The position numbers and the translations under genes are program-made. A DNA stretch of 64,000 bases from Polyangia bacterium (lineage in GTDB: Bacteria > Myxococcota_A > Polyangia > Nannocystales > Nannocystaceae), in assembly GCA_030429545.1 (NCBI GenBank), contig JAUIFF010000015.1, forward strand, positions 148,241 through 212,240. The letters are read 5' to 3'. Below the pieces are notes generated by a model that saw only the letters and a program-made list of their open reading frames with translations, was not told the origin of the DNA and did no database searches. Shown here in pieces: positions 1-8,811 of the stretch. The number at the start of each line of letters is the position of its first letter. Position 1 is the first letter of the stretch.

Positions 1-887
1 TGGTCACACTCGAGGGCGTCCATCAGCGCCGTACAGGCAGCAGGGACACTTTCGTGGGGTAGTACAGAGGAGACCAACCGACGGTCGATCAGGGCTGTGA
101 GTCGTTGTTCAAACTCGCGGTTGCGGTGGGCCGAAAGGTCGCGCAGGAGGGCGACTGTCGACTGGGCCGACCCGCGACCCGCGGCCAGCGAAAGCTCGAC
201 CGGGAGGCGGTTGCCCTCCGGCGTCGTCAGGTCGATTTCGCCGTACCAACTTCCCGCCGAGGCGAGGTCGAGGGCCTCTGAAAGTTTGGTGACGCTCTCG
301 GAGTCGGCGAACTCGAGCAGGCTGCGCCCGATCAACGGACTGGCGAGCAACTGGCGTGCTGCGGGGTTGGCGTGGACGATTTGCCCGGCGTTGTCGAGCA
401 GCACCATGCCGTGGTCGAGCGCCTCGAGACAGCGGCTGATTGCCTGGCCCATCGAGCGCTCTGGCGCGTCTTCAAAGGCACCGACCGGGGGGCGACACGT
501 AACCAGAACTTGGCCCCCAGACAGTTTGTTGGCACGGACCTGGCACACGAACGGTGCGGCTCGTTTGGGGGTGAGCGTGAGTTCGAGGGAGAAACTGTGG
601 CCCTTTGCCCGGTGGCGCAGGTCGATAAATGCCCGACCAAAGGCCCCGGCATCGCGGACGCGCCGGATCCACAGCAGCAGCGGTTGGCCGACGACCTGCT
701 CGGGCGTGACTTGCAACCGCTCGCTTAGGGCGTGGTTGGCCGCGAGCACAAGTCCGTTGGCATCGAGCAGCGCCGCCGGTTGCGCGAGGCCATCGAGCAA
801 TTCTTGGAACACATCGAGCCTGTCGTGGTGACCGCGCGACGGGTCCACGAGTTGAAATGTCGTCGTTGGGTATCCTCTAGTGCTCAC
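1..887 (-). CDS. PAS-domain signalling protein (C-terminal part beyond the left edge)
   Basis: The minus strand is open without a stop from 887 to the window edge, so the gene is partial. GTG at 885-887 is the likely start; two in-frame TAG stops lie just upstream. Two PAS-like segments are readable, each with the typical pattern of a conserved Asp/Asn turn followed by N-P/N-H: LLDANGLVLAANHALSERL near residue 35 and LLDNAGQIVHANPAARQLL near residue 160. No kinase, GGDEF or HTH part is visible, because it would lie outside the window. PAS domains sense small molecules, redox state or light in regulatory proteins. The output is unknown. Rightward open frames over this region are shadows. Confidence 0.75.
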   Translation of the reverse strand, partial: MSTRGYPTTTFQLVDPSRGHHDRLDVFQELLDGLAQPAALLDANGLVLAANHALSERLQVTPEQVVGQPLLLWIRRVRDAGAFGRAFIDLRHRAKGHSFSLELTLTPKRAAPFVCQVRANKLSGGQVLVTCRPPVGAFEDAPERSMGQAISRCLEALDHGMVLLDNAGQIVHANPAARQLLASPLIGRSLLEFADSESVTKLSEALDLASAGSWYGEIDLTTPEGNRLPVELSLAAGRGSAQSTVALLRDLSAHRNREFEQRLTALIDRRLVSSVLPHESVPAACTALMDALECD

Positions 888-915
888 GTGTGTCCACTCG
901 TTGGGTCCAGGCCAG

Positions 916-931
916 ACCCCTGCGCAGGGGT
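916..931. promoter_or_regulatory. 16-bp perfect palindrome, operator candidate
   Basis: The bases acccctgcgcaggggt form a perfect 16-bp dyad in the 272-bp gap between the leftward PAS gene and the rightward Nudix gene. Its position 29 bp upstream of the PAS-protein start suits an operator. The rest of the gap (932-1159) shows no gene that I can support. Confidence 0.4.
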
Positions 932-1159
932 ACTACTATAAAATCCAACATCCGCCCGGAGCGGCGCCAGACCCGTGCGTGTGCTCTGTCACTGTTGCTA
1001 TTTGACACATCCAACACGGCCCTTGGCTGTCCCTGAGACACAACAAATGCCCACTGTGTTTTGTTCGCGCCGTTGCAGATGCAACCTGCGTGCACGGGTC
1101 GTCGGGATGGCGTTTGGGCACGGACCACGGTTCGGTGTATCAATCGCTCACCCCAACTG

Positions 1160-1927
1160 ATGCCTAGCTCCGACCGTTCTTCCCGTTCGTCTGCCCACAA
1201 AAAAGCGGCTCCCCGGCTCGCTGCAACCGTCGTTGTGTTGCGACCGAGCGGCCAGGGTGACGAAATTTTTATGCTGCGGCGAAGCAGTCGCAGTCCGTTT
1301 ATGCCGGATGCGCTGGTGTTTCCGGGGGGCAAGGTCGACCCCTCCGACGGCGAGCCTGGCTCGGATGCGGCATTTGAGGCGGCCGCCCGGCGCGAATGTG
1401 TCGAGGAGAGTCGGATCGATTTGGGCGGGCGAAGCCTTCGCTGGTTTGACACGTGGACCACACCATCCGCAGAGCCCCGGCGTTTTACTGCGAGGTTTTA
1501 CCTGGTCCGACTCGCGGCCGGCTCGGGCCAACGCGCCCGCGCCGATGGCCACGAGACCCACGACGGACAATGGGCGACGGCGGCCCAGGTGCTCGAGCAG
1601 TGGGAGCGCGAGGAAGTCGACTTGCCGCCACCAACCCTGTGCACGTTGCTGCGCCTGCGCGACCCAGCATGGATCGATGCGGTCGCCACATCGAGTGCAT
1701 ATGCAATCGAATCCCTGCGCGAGACGATTCTGCCAAAATGGGAGTTGCGTCCGCCCGGCGAGCTTCCCCAGTTCGAGCTCCCGGAGGGCGACTGCCACCA
1801 TGTGTTTTTGCCACACGATCGTGAATATGCAACGATTGCCGGTGAGGCGGGTGGAAGCCCCGAGCGTGTGCATGGGCTGCCAACCCGAATGATTCGGCTC
1901 GAAAAAGTATGGAGGCCGCTACCGTGA
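1160..1927 (+). CDS. Nudix hydrolase
   Basis: A 255-residue protein. The Nudix box is visible at about residues 55-90: a GGK segment opening the box, then RECVEES, which matches the R-E-x-x-E-E core that binds the divalent metal. The box carries an insertion between the Gly and Glu parts, as in the larger CoA-diphosphatase or RSPO-like Nudix proteins. It would hydrolyse a nucleoside diphosphate linked to another moiety; the substrate cannot be told. ATG 1160 is preferred over an upstream in-frame GTG/ATG, because the upstream 33 residues look like untranslated sequence. Its stop overlaps the GTG of the next gene by 4 bp, so the two are probably cotranscribed. Confidence 0.8.
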   Translation: MPSSDRSSRSSAHKKAAPRLAATVVVLRPSGQGDEIFMLRRSSRSPFMPDALVFPGGKVDPSDGEPGSDAAFEAAARRECVEESRIDLGGRSLRWFDTWTTPSAEPRRFTARFYLVRLAAGSGQRARADGHETHDGQWATAAQVLEQWEREEVDLPPPTLCTLLRLRDPAWIDAVATSSAYAIESLRETILPKWELRPPGELPQFELPEGDCHHVFLPHDREYATIAGEAGGSPERVHGLPTRMIRLEKVWRPLP

Positions 1928-2940
1928 TTCGCCTGACCAAATACCTCGCCAATCTCGTGCCTGCTGCCGCGCTCGCCCTGGTTTGTGGCTGCGGCAGTCA
2001 GGCGCCCAAGGGCGATCAGCCAGCCAAGCCAGCAACCCAGGCAGGTGGCGAGCCGCAGGCGGTAGCCTCCGACAAAAACATTGCTGATACACCCACTGCA
2101 ACAGGCGACGGAACACTGCTGTCGTGGATCGACCCCGACGCGGTCGGCGTGCTCTACCGCAGTGGTGGGGACAACCCGGTCGACACGTTCGACGCGGCAG
2201 CTGTCGTCACCTTGTTTGGCTTGCCGCCACGGGCCGAGCAGGTTTTGCACGACCACGAGGGGGTACTCAACGGCCTGGCGATGCTCCTCGGTGTTGAGCG
2301 CGACGGACTGAGCGAATGGCTCTCGGGCGAGGCCGTGGCCATGCTCCCAGTGATGTCTCGAGGGACATATGTTGTCCTGCGCACCACCAAGCCAACCGCC
2401 GACCTCGCCAAAAAACTCGCCGAAGCGGGGATGCTCGAGCGCGAGCTCGAGGGGATGAAGGTGTTGGAGCCGACCGGTTCGTTTGTGTGGCGCGCCGTCC
2501 TACTCGAGGAGCAGACCATCGCCTTTGTGCCGGCGACCGAAGTTGGCTCGGGGCTCGGCCCCTTGACGGCCGCCCGCGACCTCCCGCCATCGGAAATCGA
2601 AACCCAACTCGTGCAACTCAAGCAACAGGACCACCTGATGCTCTCCGAGCTGTTTTTACAGGGCCCGATGATGCACATCGATCTCGACGATCCGATCGGG
2701 ATCGTGCGTTTTACCCTCCGACGTTGGCAACAAACCGGGGTTGAGGGAATTGTGATGATGCAACCATTGGGCGACCCGGCGGCCGCTGCCAAGACCCTCG
2801 AAGACCGTGACGGCTCCCTCGAAACCGACCAGATGAAGTTGTTGATGGATCGGGTGGCATTTGTTGCCGAGGGCCCGGTGGTGCAGGGGCGCTTGCAGAT
2901 GCCGGCCGAAGACCTGCGCCACCTGCAAGGGCACCACTGA
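1924..2940 (+). CDS. Predicted lipoprotein of unknown function
   Basis: A 338-residue protein with a short charged start, a hydrophobic stretch and a lipobox ending V-C-G-C near residue 23, so export and lipid attachment are likely. The start is GTG 1924, which overlaps the Nudix stop as GTGA; an ATG at 1909 is the alternative. The mature part is acidic and has no family that I recognise. It is followed with a TGATG overlap by another lipoprotein of similar size, suggesting a two-protein envelope unit. No catalytic motif is visible. Confidence 0.7.
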   Translation: MIRLTKYLANLVPAAALALVCGCGSQAPKGDQPAKPATQAGGEPQAVASDKNIADTPTATGDGTLLSWIDPDAVGVLYRSGGDNPVDTFDAAAVVTLFGLPPRAEQVLHDHEGVLNGLAMLLGVERDGLSEWLSGEAVAMLPVMSRGTYVVLRTTKPTADLAKKLAEAGMLERELEGMKVLEPTGSFVWRAVLLEEQTIAFVPATEVGSGLGPLTAARDLPPSEIETQLVQLKQQDHLMLSELFLQGPMMHIDLDDPIGIVRFTLRRWQQTGVEGIVMMQPLGDPAAAAKTLEDRDGSLETDQMKLLMDRVAFVAEGPVVQGRLQMPAEDLRHLQGHH

Positions 2941-3866
2941 TGTCGCGGGGCCAAAATGGTGCATATGCATGCGTACTGATACTCGGGGCCTTGGCCCTGG
3001 GTTGCACCAAACAGCCCCCGTTCCCAAATCAGTCTACGCAGCAAAACCACCAGGGAGGTTCGACAGCAGCGCCAGCAGCCACCCAGCTAGCATCGAGCTC
3101 GGGTGGGGCGGCGGCGACGAGCTCGGATACAGACGGGCTGCAGGGGTCTGTCGAGGTACCCGGGTGCAGCCCTGGGGCGGGGCTTGTACTCACCGAAGTT
3201 GTCCCCGAAGACACCCGCCTGGCGATCTGGCTCGACCTCACAAATGCCGAACTTGCGCGCGAGATGGCCGCATTGGCGACCAAGCTCGACGAGCGTCCCG
3301 ACCTAGGGTTGCCGATCGTGGTCGATCTCAACCTGCGCCAACTCGGTTATCAGTACGCCCACGTTCGCCAGATGATCACGCCCTTGGGAATGGCACCGAG
3401 CGAGCTGTTGTGGTTGCATCGCAAGGACGGGAGCTCGCTGTGGCTGTGGCAAGCCCGATGTGATCTTGCCGATGTCCAAACTGCCGCCCAGACCCGCTGG
3501 AATTTGCGAACACGCTCGACAGTTGAGGGTGTTGTGATGGAGCCGATGCGCTCGTTGTCTGGGGTCGTTGCCGACGATCCATTTCCCCACGACATCGTCG
3601 GCCTTCCGGGGGATCGGTGGTTACTCACACCCGCACAGGCGGGTACAGCGAGCGCCCGGTGGCTGCTCGAAGGGTCACCTGCAATCGAGGCCGCGGGAGA
3701 CCAGCCAAAATTGGGAGAATTGCTGGCCAAGCGGTCCAAACACGCAGGTCCGATCCAGGTAGCTGCGAGCGCGACAGGTCTGCTCACCGGGTCGGCAGAT
3801 GCAAAAGTTGGGACTGCGATCGTGCTGGGCGTCGATGCTGGCAGGGTCGAATTTTTACATCAGTGA
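2940..3866 (+). CDS. Predicted lipoprotein of unknown function
   Basis: A 308-residue protein with signal peptide and lipobox (LALGC, Cys near residue 22), then a Gln/Ser/Ala-rich linker of about 45 residues and a globular part. The ATG overlaps the preceding TGA, so translation is coupled to the upstream lipoprotein. I see no catalytic motif. The following 175 bp hold only the upstream region of the next gene. Confidence 0.7.
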   Translation: MSRGQNGAYACVLILGALALGCTKQPPFPNQSTQQNHQGGSTAAPAATQLASSSGGAAATSSDTDGLQGSVEVPGCSPGAGLVLTEVVPEDTRLAIWLDLTNAELAREMAALATKLDERPDLGLPIVVDLNLRQLGYQYAHVRQMITPLGMAPSELLWLHRKDGSSLWLWQARCDLADVQTAAQTRWNLRTRSTVEGVVMEPMRSLSGVVADDPFPHDIVGLPGDRWLLTPAQAGTASARWLLEGSPAIEAAGDQPKLGELLAKRSKHAGPIQVAASATGLLTGSADAKVGTAIVLGVDAGRVEFLHQ

Positions 3867-4041
3867 GCCTGCACCTATTGTCTGTGGGTGGAAGTGCCAC
3901 GCGTGCGGCACAATCGCGCCCTTGCAACCCGGTGTGTCGCGGTGCTACGAGAGGTTTGCTGTACACCGAAATTTGATTTGATGCGTAGTCCGAGGGGACT
4001 TTGTGATACGGTCCCCCGCACCTCCAGGAGATCCTGAAACC

Positions 4042-4752
4042 GTGAAGACCCTGTTTTCTACAGTTGCCGTCAGCTGCCTTTCCATTTTGCTCGCCACCGG
4101 ATGCGGGCCCAAAAACCAAGACACCACCACTCCACCCGAAGACTCGGCCAGCGCCGATGCGGGTGACGGAGATAGCGGGTCCGACGAGGCCGACGGTGGC
4201 GACGGCGACGCAGACGGTGGCGACGGCGACGGAGATGCCGAGAGCTCGGGCGATGCTCCGCCGGCCGGCGTCAAGGAGTGCGACGCCCAGGTTTCTGACA
4301 CTCCGTCCGCCTACTTCGCCGACCGCGTCCTCGTGCGCTTGCCCAAGGGCATCGAGATCATCGAGCGCAACGAAGTTTTCGCCCAGGTCCCCAACCGCAA
4401 CCAAGAGTCTGTTTGCGAGGTTATCGTCAGCAATGGTGCCCTCGGGTACTTCCAGGCCGATCCCTCCAAGGAGCCGACGACCGTGCGTGACGAGATCATG
4501 ACCCAGGTTGGGTACGATCCCGGCCAGGCCAGCTGGTCCGATGAGAGCCCGAACGGCCGCAACTACGCCGGGCACTACGAGGTCCCGGGGGACGACAAGG
4601 GCAACCCGCCCGTCGCTGGGTACATGACCCTCAAAGAGGTCGATGGCACCCTGTTTTGGTACATCCTCGAGACCCACCCCAACGCCTACCCCGCGATCAA
4701 GAAGACGTTCATGGAGTCGGGTAAGCGCCTGTTTGTCGTCCCGGCCAAGTAA
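4042..4752 (+). CDS. Predicted lipoprotein, acidic linker, tandem paralogue 1
   Basis: A 236-residue protein. The start is GTG 4042, chosen because aggag lies 13 bases upstream and the signal peptide with lipobox (ATGC, Cys 21) then begins directly; an in-frame GTG at 4003 is less likely. A Gly/Asp-rich linker (about residues 35-75) precedes a globular domain of about 150 residues that is clearly related to the one in the next gene: both share an LPKG/LPRG segment, a conserved GYF/GYV, a Y-x-V-P motif followed by a G-x-P segment, and a GYM/GWM segment. Function unknown; it is exported to the envelope. Confidence 0.75.
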   Translation: MKTLFSTVAVSCLSILLATGCGPKNQDTTTPPEDSASADAGDGDSGSDEADGGDGDADGGDGDGDAESSGDAPPAGVKECDAQVSDTPSAYFADRVLVRLPKGIEIIERNEVFAQVPNRNQESVCEVIVSNGALGYFQADPSKEPTTVRDEIMTQVGYDPGQASWSDESPNGRNYAGHYEVPGDDKGNPPVAGYMTLKEVDGTLFWYILETHPNAYPAIKKTFMESGKRLFVVPAK

Positions 4753-4768
4753 GCCGCATCGATTCCGC

Positions 4769-4796
4769 AAAAACGCCCTTTCGGGGGCGTTTTTTG
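4769..4796 (+). terminator. Rho-independent terminator
   Basis: AACGCCC and GGGCGTT arms around a short loop, followed by TTTTTT, 17 bp after the stop of the preceding lipoprotein gene. Confidence 0.85.
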
Positions 4797-4866
4797 GTGG
4801 TTCAAGCCACCGGCGCGTGGCAGCAGCCGAACAAAACACCTCGCCCCGGTAGCGACTCATGAGAAA

Positions 4867-5592
4867 GTGAGTGCGGGTATGCAGATGACGGGAAAATCGC
4901 TGTGGCTTTTGAGCTTGGTGCTGATGTGCGGCGGCTGCGACAAGCCGGCCCAGACCCAGGGGGCCACGCCTCCCGGAGGTCAACCGCCGGGTCAGGCAGC
5001 TCCGGTTGCAGGAGCACCCGGCCAGCCAGCAACGTCAGCGGCACCGGGTAGTGCACAGGCGGGGCAACCGGCAGCCGGCCAACCGGCAGCTGCTCCCGCG
5101 GCCGAGGCCTGCACCGTCCAGTTAGATGCACTACCAACTTCATTTTTCACCCACCGCATGATCCTGTCGTTGCCGCGTGGGCTCAAACTCGTTGAGCAAA
5201 ACCCATATTTTGCCCGGGCCGAGACCGCCAACCAAACTGCATCCTGCGGTGGAACCGTGACATTCGCAGCCCTTGGGTATGTGCGGGCAGGGGGCTCGGG
5301 CGAAGAACTGCGCACCCATATTTTGGCCCTGCGAGGACTGCCCGAAGGGTCCTACACGTGGGAGCAGCCGAGCTCTTCCCGGCAATATGATGGTATATAC
5401 AACGTCCCTGCGGGGGAGAAGGGCGAGCCGGCACTCAAGGGCTGGATGCACACCGAGGACCTAGGCGGCGTGATGTTCTTCGTGTTTTTTGAGACCTCGC
5501 CCGAAGGCTGGGCAACCCTCGAGCCGAGCTTTCGTGCGTCGACAGCCGAGCTCAAGGTCCGGGCCGTTACCAAATACGCCGAAGAGCGCTAG
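4867..5592 (+). CDS. Predicted lipoprotein, tandem paralogue 2
   Basis: A 241-residue protein (from GTG 4867; ATG 4879 or 4885 would also leave an intact signal peptide). Lipobox MCGGC, then a Pro/Gly/Ala/Gln-rich linker to about residue 75, then the same globular domain as the upstream lipoprotein. A terminator lies between the two paralogues, so this copy probably has its own promoter. The linkers differ completely (acidic upstream, neutral PGQ-rich here) while the domains are conserved, which points to duplication with linker replacement. Confidence 0.75.
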   Translation: MSAGMQMTGKSLWLLSLVLMCGGCDKPAQTQGATPPGGQPPGQAAPVAGAPGQPATSAAPGSAQAGQPAAGQPAAAPAAEACTVQLDALPTSFFTHRMILSLPRGLKLVEQNPYFARAETANQTASCGGTVTFAALGYVRAGGSGEELRTHILALRGLPEGSYTWEQPSSSRQYDGIYNVPAGEKGEPALKGWMHTEDLGGVMFFVFFETSPEGWATLEPSFRASTAELKVRAVTKYAEER

Positions 5593-6839
5593 TCGCTGTT
5601 TTCCAACTCGGGCGAGGCTTCGGCGTCGTCGAGAACACAGCGCACACCGTTGCGATCCATCTCGACCATACATTCGTTGCAGTGGGTACAGCGGCTGCGC
5701 CCAGCCGTACCGGCAACAAAGTCCTGAATCAACGTCGGTTGGGCGATCAGGGCGCGGCCGAGGGCGACAAAATCAAAGCCCTCGCGCATGGCTTGGTCGA
5801 GGTTTTGCCGCGAGACAATCCCACCTAGCAAAACCAGCGGGAGTTGTAGGGCCGCTCGCAGCTTGCGCGCCTGGTCGAGAAAAAACAGTTCCTCAAACGG
5901 GTAAGTGCGCATCACAAACGGACCAGCTGTGGCGATCGCCAGCTTTTGCAACGGGTGCTTCTCGACCGCGATCATCCCGCGTAGGGGCCGTGCGCCACGC
6001 AATAAATAAAGCGGCGTTTTGCTGACAAAACCTCCGCTCATTAAGATTGCATCTACACCGGCCCGCTCGAGTGCCCGACCGATCTCGATGGCCTCGCTAA
6101 CCTCTAGCCCACCCTTAAACCCGTCGCTGAGGTTGGTTTTGGCGACCAGCGCGATATCTTGCCCAACGGCCCGGCGAACCGCTTCGACGACCGCAAGCGG
6201 CAGTCGAAGGCGTCGGTCTAAGTCGCCACCCCAGGCATCGGTTCGCCGATTGACCGCTGGACTCAGCCACTGGCTCAACAGGTAACCATGCCCCAGGTGT
6301 AGTTCAAGGGCATCAAACCCAGCATCGACGGCGAGTCGGGCAGCGGTCGCAAAGTCGTCGATAACCTGCTGAATGTCGGCCAAGCTCATTGCATGTACAC
6401 GCGGTAGCCCCTGCATCAGCCCGTAGGTATTCCACCCGGGCGAGGGCCCCCGCGGGTGCGGCCGCGGTGCGGTGCGGTCCTTACTAAAACCGCCGCAGTG
6501 TCCCAGTTGCAACGATACCCTGGCCCCGTGGGCATGCACCGCGTCGGTCAGCCGCCGCAGCCCCGGGACAACCTCCGGGACGACTGTCAGTTGCTCGGCA
6601 AAGGTACGCCCGCGGGCTGAGACCGCACCGTAGGCGACCGTTGTCATACCAACCCCACCGGCGGCGAGTTGGGTGTGGTGATCGATCAGTTGTTGCGAAG
6701 GCTTTCCCCCGGGCGTCATGCCCTCATAGGTCGCAGTTTTGATAATGCGATTGCGCAGTTGCAATGGCCCCAGGGTTGCCGGGGCATAGGCCCGGGCCTC
6801 AAACGCACTCAACGGGCGAAAGCTGCTGGTATCGCTCAT
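5589..6839 (-). CDS. NADH:flavin oxidoreductase, Old Yellow Enzyme family
   Basis: A 416-residue TIM-barrel flavoprotein. Family marks: an N-terminal LGPLQLRNRIIKTATYEGM segment (FMN-binding start of the barrel), a QLGHCG strand, HLGHGYLLSQWLSP with the active-site region, NRRTDAWGG, and a C-terminal LLGGI plus GRALIAQP. The end carries CTHCNECM, a Cys cluster like the Fe-S ligands of the 2,4-dienoyl-CoA reductase subgroup, but the FAD/NAD domain of those larger enzymes is absent. It reduces an activated alkene with NAD(P)H; substrate unknown. It is translationally coupled to the upstream SDR gene by a 4-bp overlap, so the pair may act on one lipid-like substrate. Its 3' end meets the convergent lipoprotein gene. 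Confidence 0.9.
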   Translation of the reverse strand: MSDTSSFRPLSAFEARAYAPATLGPLQLRNRIIKTATYEGMTPGGKPSQQLIDHHTQLAAGGVGMTTVAYGAVSARGRTFAEQLTVVPEVVPGLRRLTDAVHAHGARVSLQLGHCGGFSKDRTAPRPHPRGPSPGWNTYGLMQGLPRVHAMSLADIQQVIDDFATAARLAVDAGFDALELHLGHGYLLSQWLSPAVNRRTDAWGGDLDRRLRLPLAVVEAVRRAVGQDIALVAKTNLSDGFKGGLEVSEAIEIGRALERAGVDAILMSGGFVSKTPLYLLRGARPLRGMIAVEKHPLQKLAIATAGPFVMRTYPFEELFFLDQARKLRAALQLPLVLLGGIVSRQNLDQAMREGFDFVALGRALIAQPTLIQDFVAGTAGRSRCTHCNECMVEMDRNGVRCVLDDAEASPELENSD

Positions 6840-7780
6840 GGGACCTGCTTAGGCTGCTCAAAGCGCGAGGCAAGGCGGTCGATCACCACCATCGATCGGC
6901 GCACAAGTGACGGACAAAGTCGATGCAATTGGTACATCAACTCACAGCTGATTGTCAGGCGAATCTCACCGCGATTGCGTTCGATACCACGGATGAGTTT
7001 TTGGGCAGCCCGCTGTGGCGACAGCCCACGGCGTTTGAGCAGGGGCCCCAAACGGGTTGTCACCCGCCCATTGGACGAACCTGCGTGGTTGAGAATATCC
7101 GTCGCAATTGGGCCAGCGACCATCCAGCTGACACGGATCCCACGAGTGCGAAGTTCCGCCGCGAGGGCCTCCGAGAATGCTCGCACAGCTGCTTTGGCAG
7201 CACTATAGGCACTTTGGCGCGGCATTCCCGAGATCGCCGCCATCGACGACATGTTGACAATATGTCCGGATTTACTGGCCTGTAAAAGTGGCAAGAAAGT
7301 ATGGCAACCGCGAACGACTCCGCGGCAATTGACCTCGAGTACGCGCTCGATATCCGCGAGTTCGAGTTGGTCAAAGCGCCCATAGTGGGTCATACCGGCG
7401 TTGTTGAGCAGAATATCGAGGCCTCCGTGGGCTTCGAGAATCTCGTTGCGCACGCGCTGCAGCTGGTGGTGGTCGGCGACATCGAGTTGATGGGTGGTGA
7501 TCCTCTGTTGGTGATGCGCGCGTAGATCGGTGGCTGCACACTCGAGCGTATCGCCGCGAACATCGGCCAGGGCGAGGTGGGCCCCACGGGCTGCAGACGC
7601 GTGGGCGAGGGCGAGGCCAAGCCCGCCTGCTGCCCCGGTTATCAAAACCCGTGAACCTGCATTGATCGCCGTCACCGTGGTGTGTTTAGCAGAAAACAGC
7701 CTGTCGAGGAATGCCCGTGATCGCCCGTGCACCCGATGCAATTGGGTGTGCACTGAGTGCCGGGAGGACGGTGCCAGCAA
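6836..7780 (-). CDS. Short-chain dehydrogenase/reductase
   Basis: Up to 314 residues. Rossmann TGAAGGLG near residue 48, NNAG near 130, and catalytic YSAAK near 190 with the upstream Ser in NMSSMA. A C-terminal extension of about 60 residues after the SDR core is basic and may be amphipathic. The first 35 residues are unusual for an SDR, so a GTG at 7675 (Val before TAINAGSRV) is a real alternative start. It oxidises or reduces an alcohol/ketone with NAD(P). The coupled Old Yellow Enzyme gene follows. Confidence 0.85.
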   Translation of the reverse strand: MLAPSSRHSVHTQLHRVHGRSRAFLDRLFSAKHTTVTAINAGSRVLITGAAGGLGLALAHASAARGAHLALADVRGDTLECAATDLRAHHQQRITTHQLDVADHHQLQRVRNEILEAHGGLDILLNNAGMTHYGRFDQLELADIERVLEVNCRGVVRGCHTFLPLLQASKSGHIVNMSSMAAISGMPRQSAYSAAKAAVRAFSEALAAELRTRGIRVSWMVAGPIATDILNHAGSSNGRVTTRLGPLLKRRGLSPQRAAQKLIRGIERNRGEIRLTISCELMYQLHRLCPSLVRRSMVVIDRLASRFEQPKQVP

Positions 7781-7786
7781 AGCTTG

Positions 7787-8722
7787 TCAGTTGCCACGTG
7801 ATCGGCGTGACAGACCAAGAAGTGGCAGCAGCACCATCCAAGCCAGGCTATCGGGCGTGCCCGTACGACAGCTGCAACCCTCGCCCTCAGCATCGCCACC
7901 GGTTGCGCTGTCACCTGGTTCGGGCAAGACCCGGTCGGGGCAGGTGCCATCGGCTACGAGGTCCTCCGTCGTCCAGTCGGGGCTCGGGGGAGCGCCGAGG
8001 TCTGAGAACGTGTCGTCGGTCCGGTGCAGGCACAACCCACAGGTTTCGCGGGATTCGCTCAGGTTGTTGGCACGGTCAAAAGCGGTGACACGAACACAAA
8101 TATCGGCCGGCTCGCCAAACTCCCACACAGGAAAGCCCACCGTCCGCTCGGTCTCTTCAAACAAGAACGCATCCTCGGCCAGCAGCGTTGTCGGGTCACT
8201 CGGTCGGTAGAGCTCGGCATGCATGTAGCGCAGTTCTTCCTCAGCACTGAACGTCACATCGAGCCAGTAGGTGTGGCGGTACGACGGGTAGCAGGTGCCG
8301 GGCTCGTTGTCGTAGTCAGGGTAGTCGTGGAGGCTCAGCACAACACTCTCAACCGGCTCCGGAGGCGTGGTGTCGTGCTCTCCCGCTGTATATACAAGGT
8401 CGACTTCGCAGTCGGTTGGGCAGGCATTCCCTTGAATATGCACTTGTTGGCCTGGCAGTGGGGCAGGCTCGATACTTTGGGAGTAGTCGACGAGCAGCAT
8501 CGGGGAGGGGGCCGGTACCAGCGACGCCTCGGCCCCGTCAACGGTCACGGTGAGGTCGTTAAACGAGACCAACGAGCCCTTAAACACGACGGCTGCATTG
8601 CCCGGGTAGGTTCCGCCGTCGGGGCTGGTGCCCGACAGCGAATTCCCGGGAAAGCAAGCGTTGGCAACGGCCGGGACTAGACTTCCAACCACCGCGCTAC
8701 ACAGGAGCCATCGCCACGTCAT
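7787..8722 (-). CDS. Exported protein with MYXO-CTERM-like sorting tail
   Basis: A 311-residue protein with an N-terminal signal peptide (cleavage near VANA) and a C-terminal sorting signal: a Cys pair (GCSCRTG), a hydrophobic stretch and a final Arg cluster (SRRSRGN). This is the layout of MYXO-CTERM tails found in Myxococcota. The middle has several Cys pairs and looks like beta-sandwich surface domains. It is probably displayed on the cell surface; function unknown. Only 6 bp separate it from the SDR gene downstream, so it could head that operon. Confidence 0.75.
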   Translation of the reverse strand: MTWRWLLCSAVVGSLVPAVANACFPGNSLSGTSPDGGTYPGNAAVVFKGSLVSFNDLTVTVDGAEASLVPAPSPMLLVDYSQSIEPAPLPGQQVHIQGNACPTDCEVDLVYTAGEHDTTPPEPVESVVLSLHDYPDYDNEPGTCYPSYRHTYWLDVTFSAEEELRYMHAELYRPSDPTTLLAEDAFLFEETERTVGFPVWEFGEPADICVRVTAFDRANNLSESRETCGLCLHRTDDTFSDLGAPPSPDWTTEDLVADGTCPDRVLPEPGDSATGGDAEGEGCSCRTGTPDSLAWMVLLPLLGLSRRSRGN

Positions 8723-8775
8723 GGGGTGATGGTAGCCGACCGGTGCCAGCCCGTGAACTGTCTTTTACGACAGGG

Positions 8776-8811
8776 CTTGAACTACTTGAACTACTTGACC
8801 TACTTGACCTT
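8776..8811. repeat. Four tandem 9-bp units carrying repeated stop codons
   Basis: Units cttgaacta, cttgaacta, cttgaccta and cttgacctt follow one another. Read on the minus strand, the end of the FMN-reductase gene gives its TAG stop (8800-8802) and then two further in-frame TAG codons at 8791-8793 and 8782-8784. The array looks like slippage duplication of the gene terminus. Confidence 0.8.

Noticed and set aside
97..831. Rightward open frame of 244 residues at the left edge
   Set aside because: It is Arg/Ser-rich without domain marks, and the opposite strand encodes a clear PAS protein through the same bases.
3784..4983. Leftward open frame of 399 residues
   Set aside because: It runs antisense through two lipoprotein genes and a terminator; composition is that of a shadow frame.
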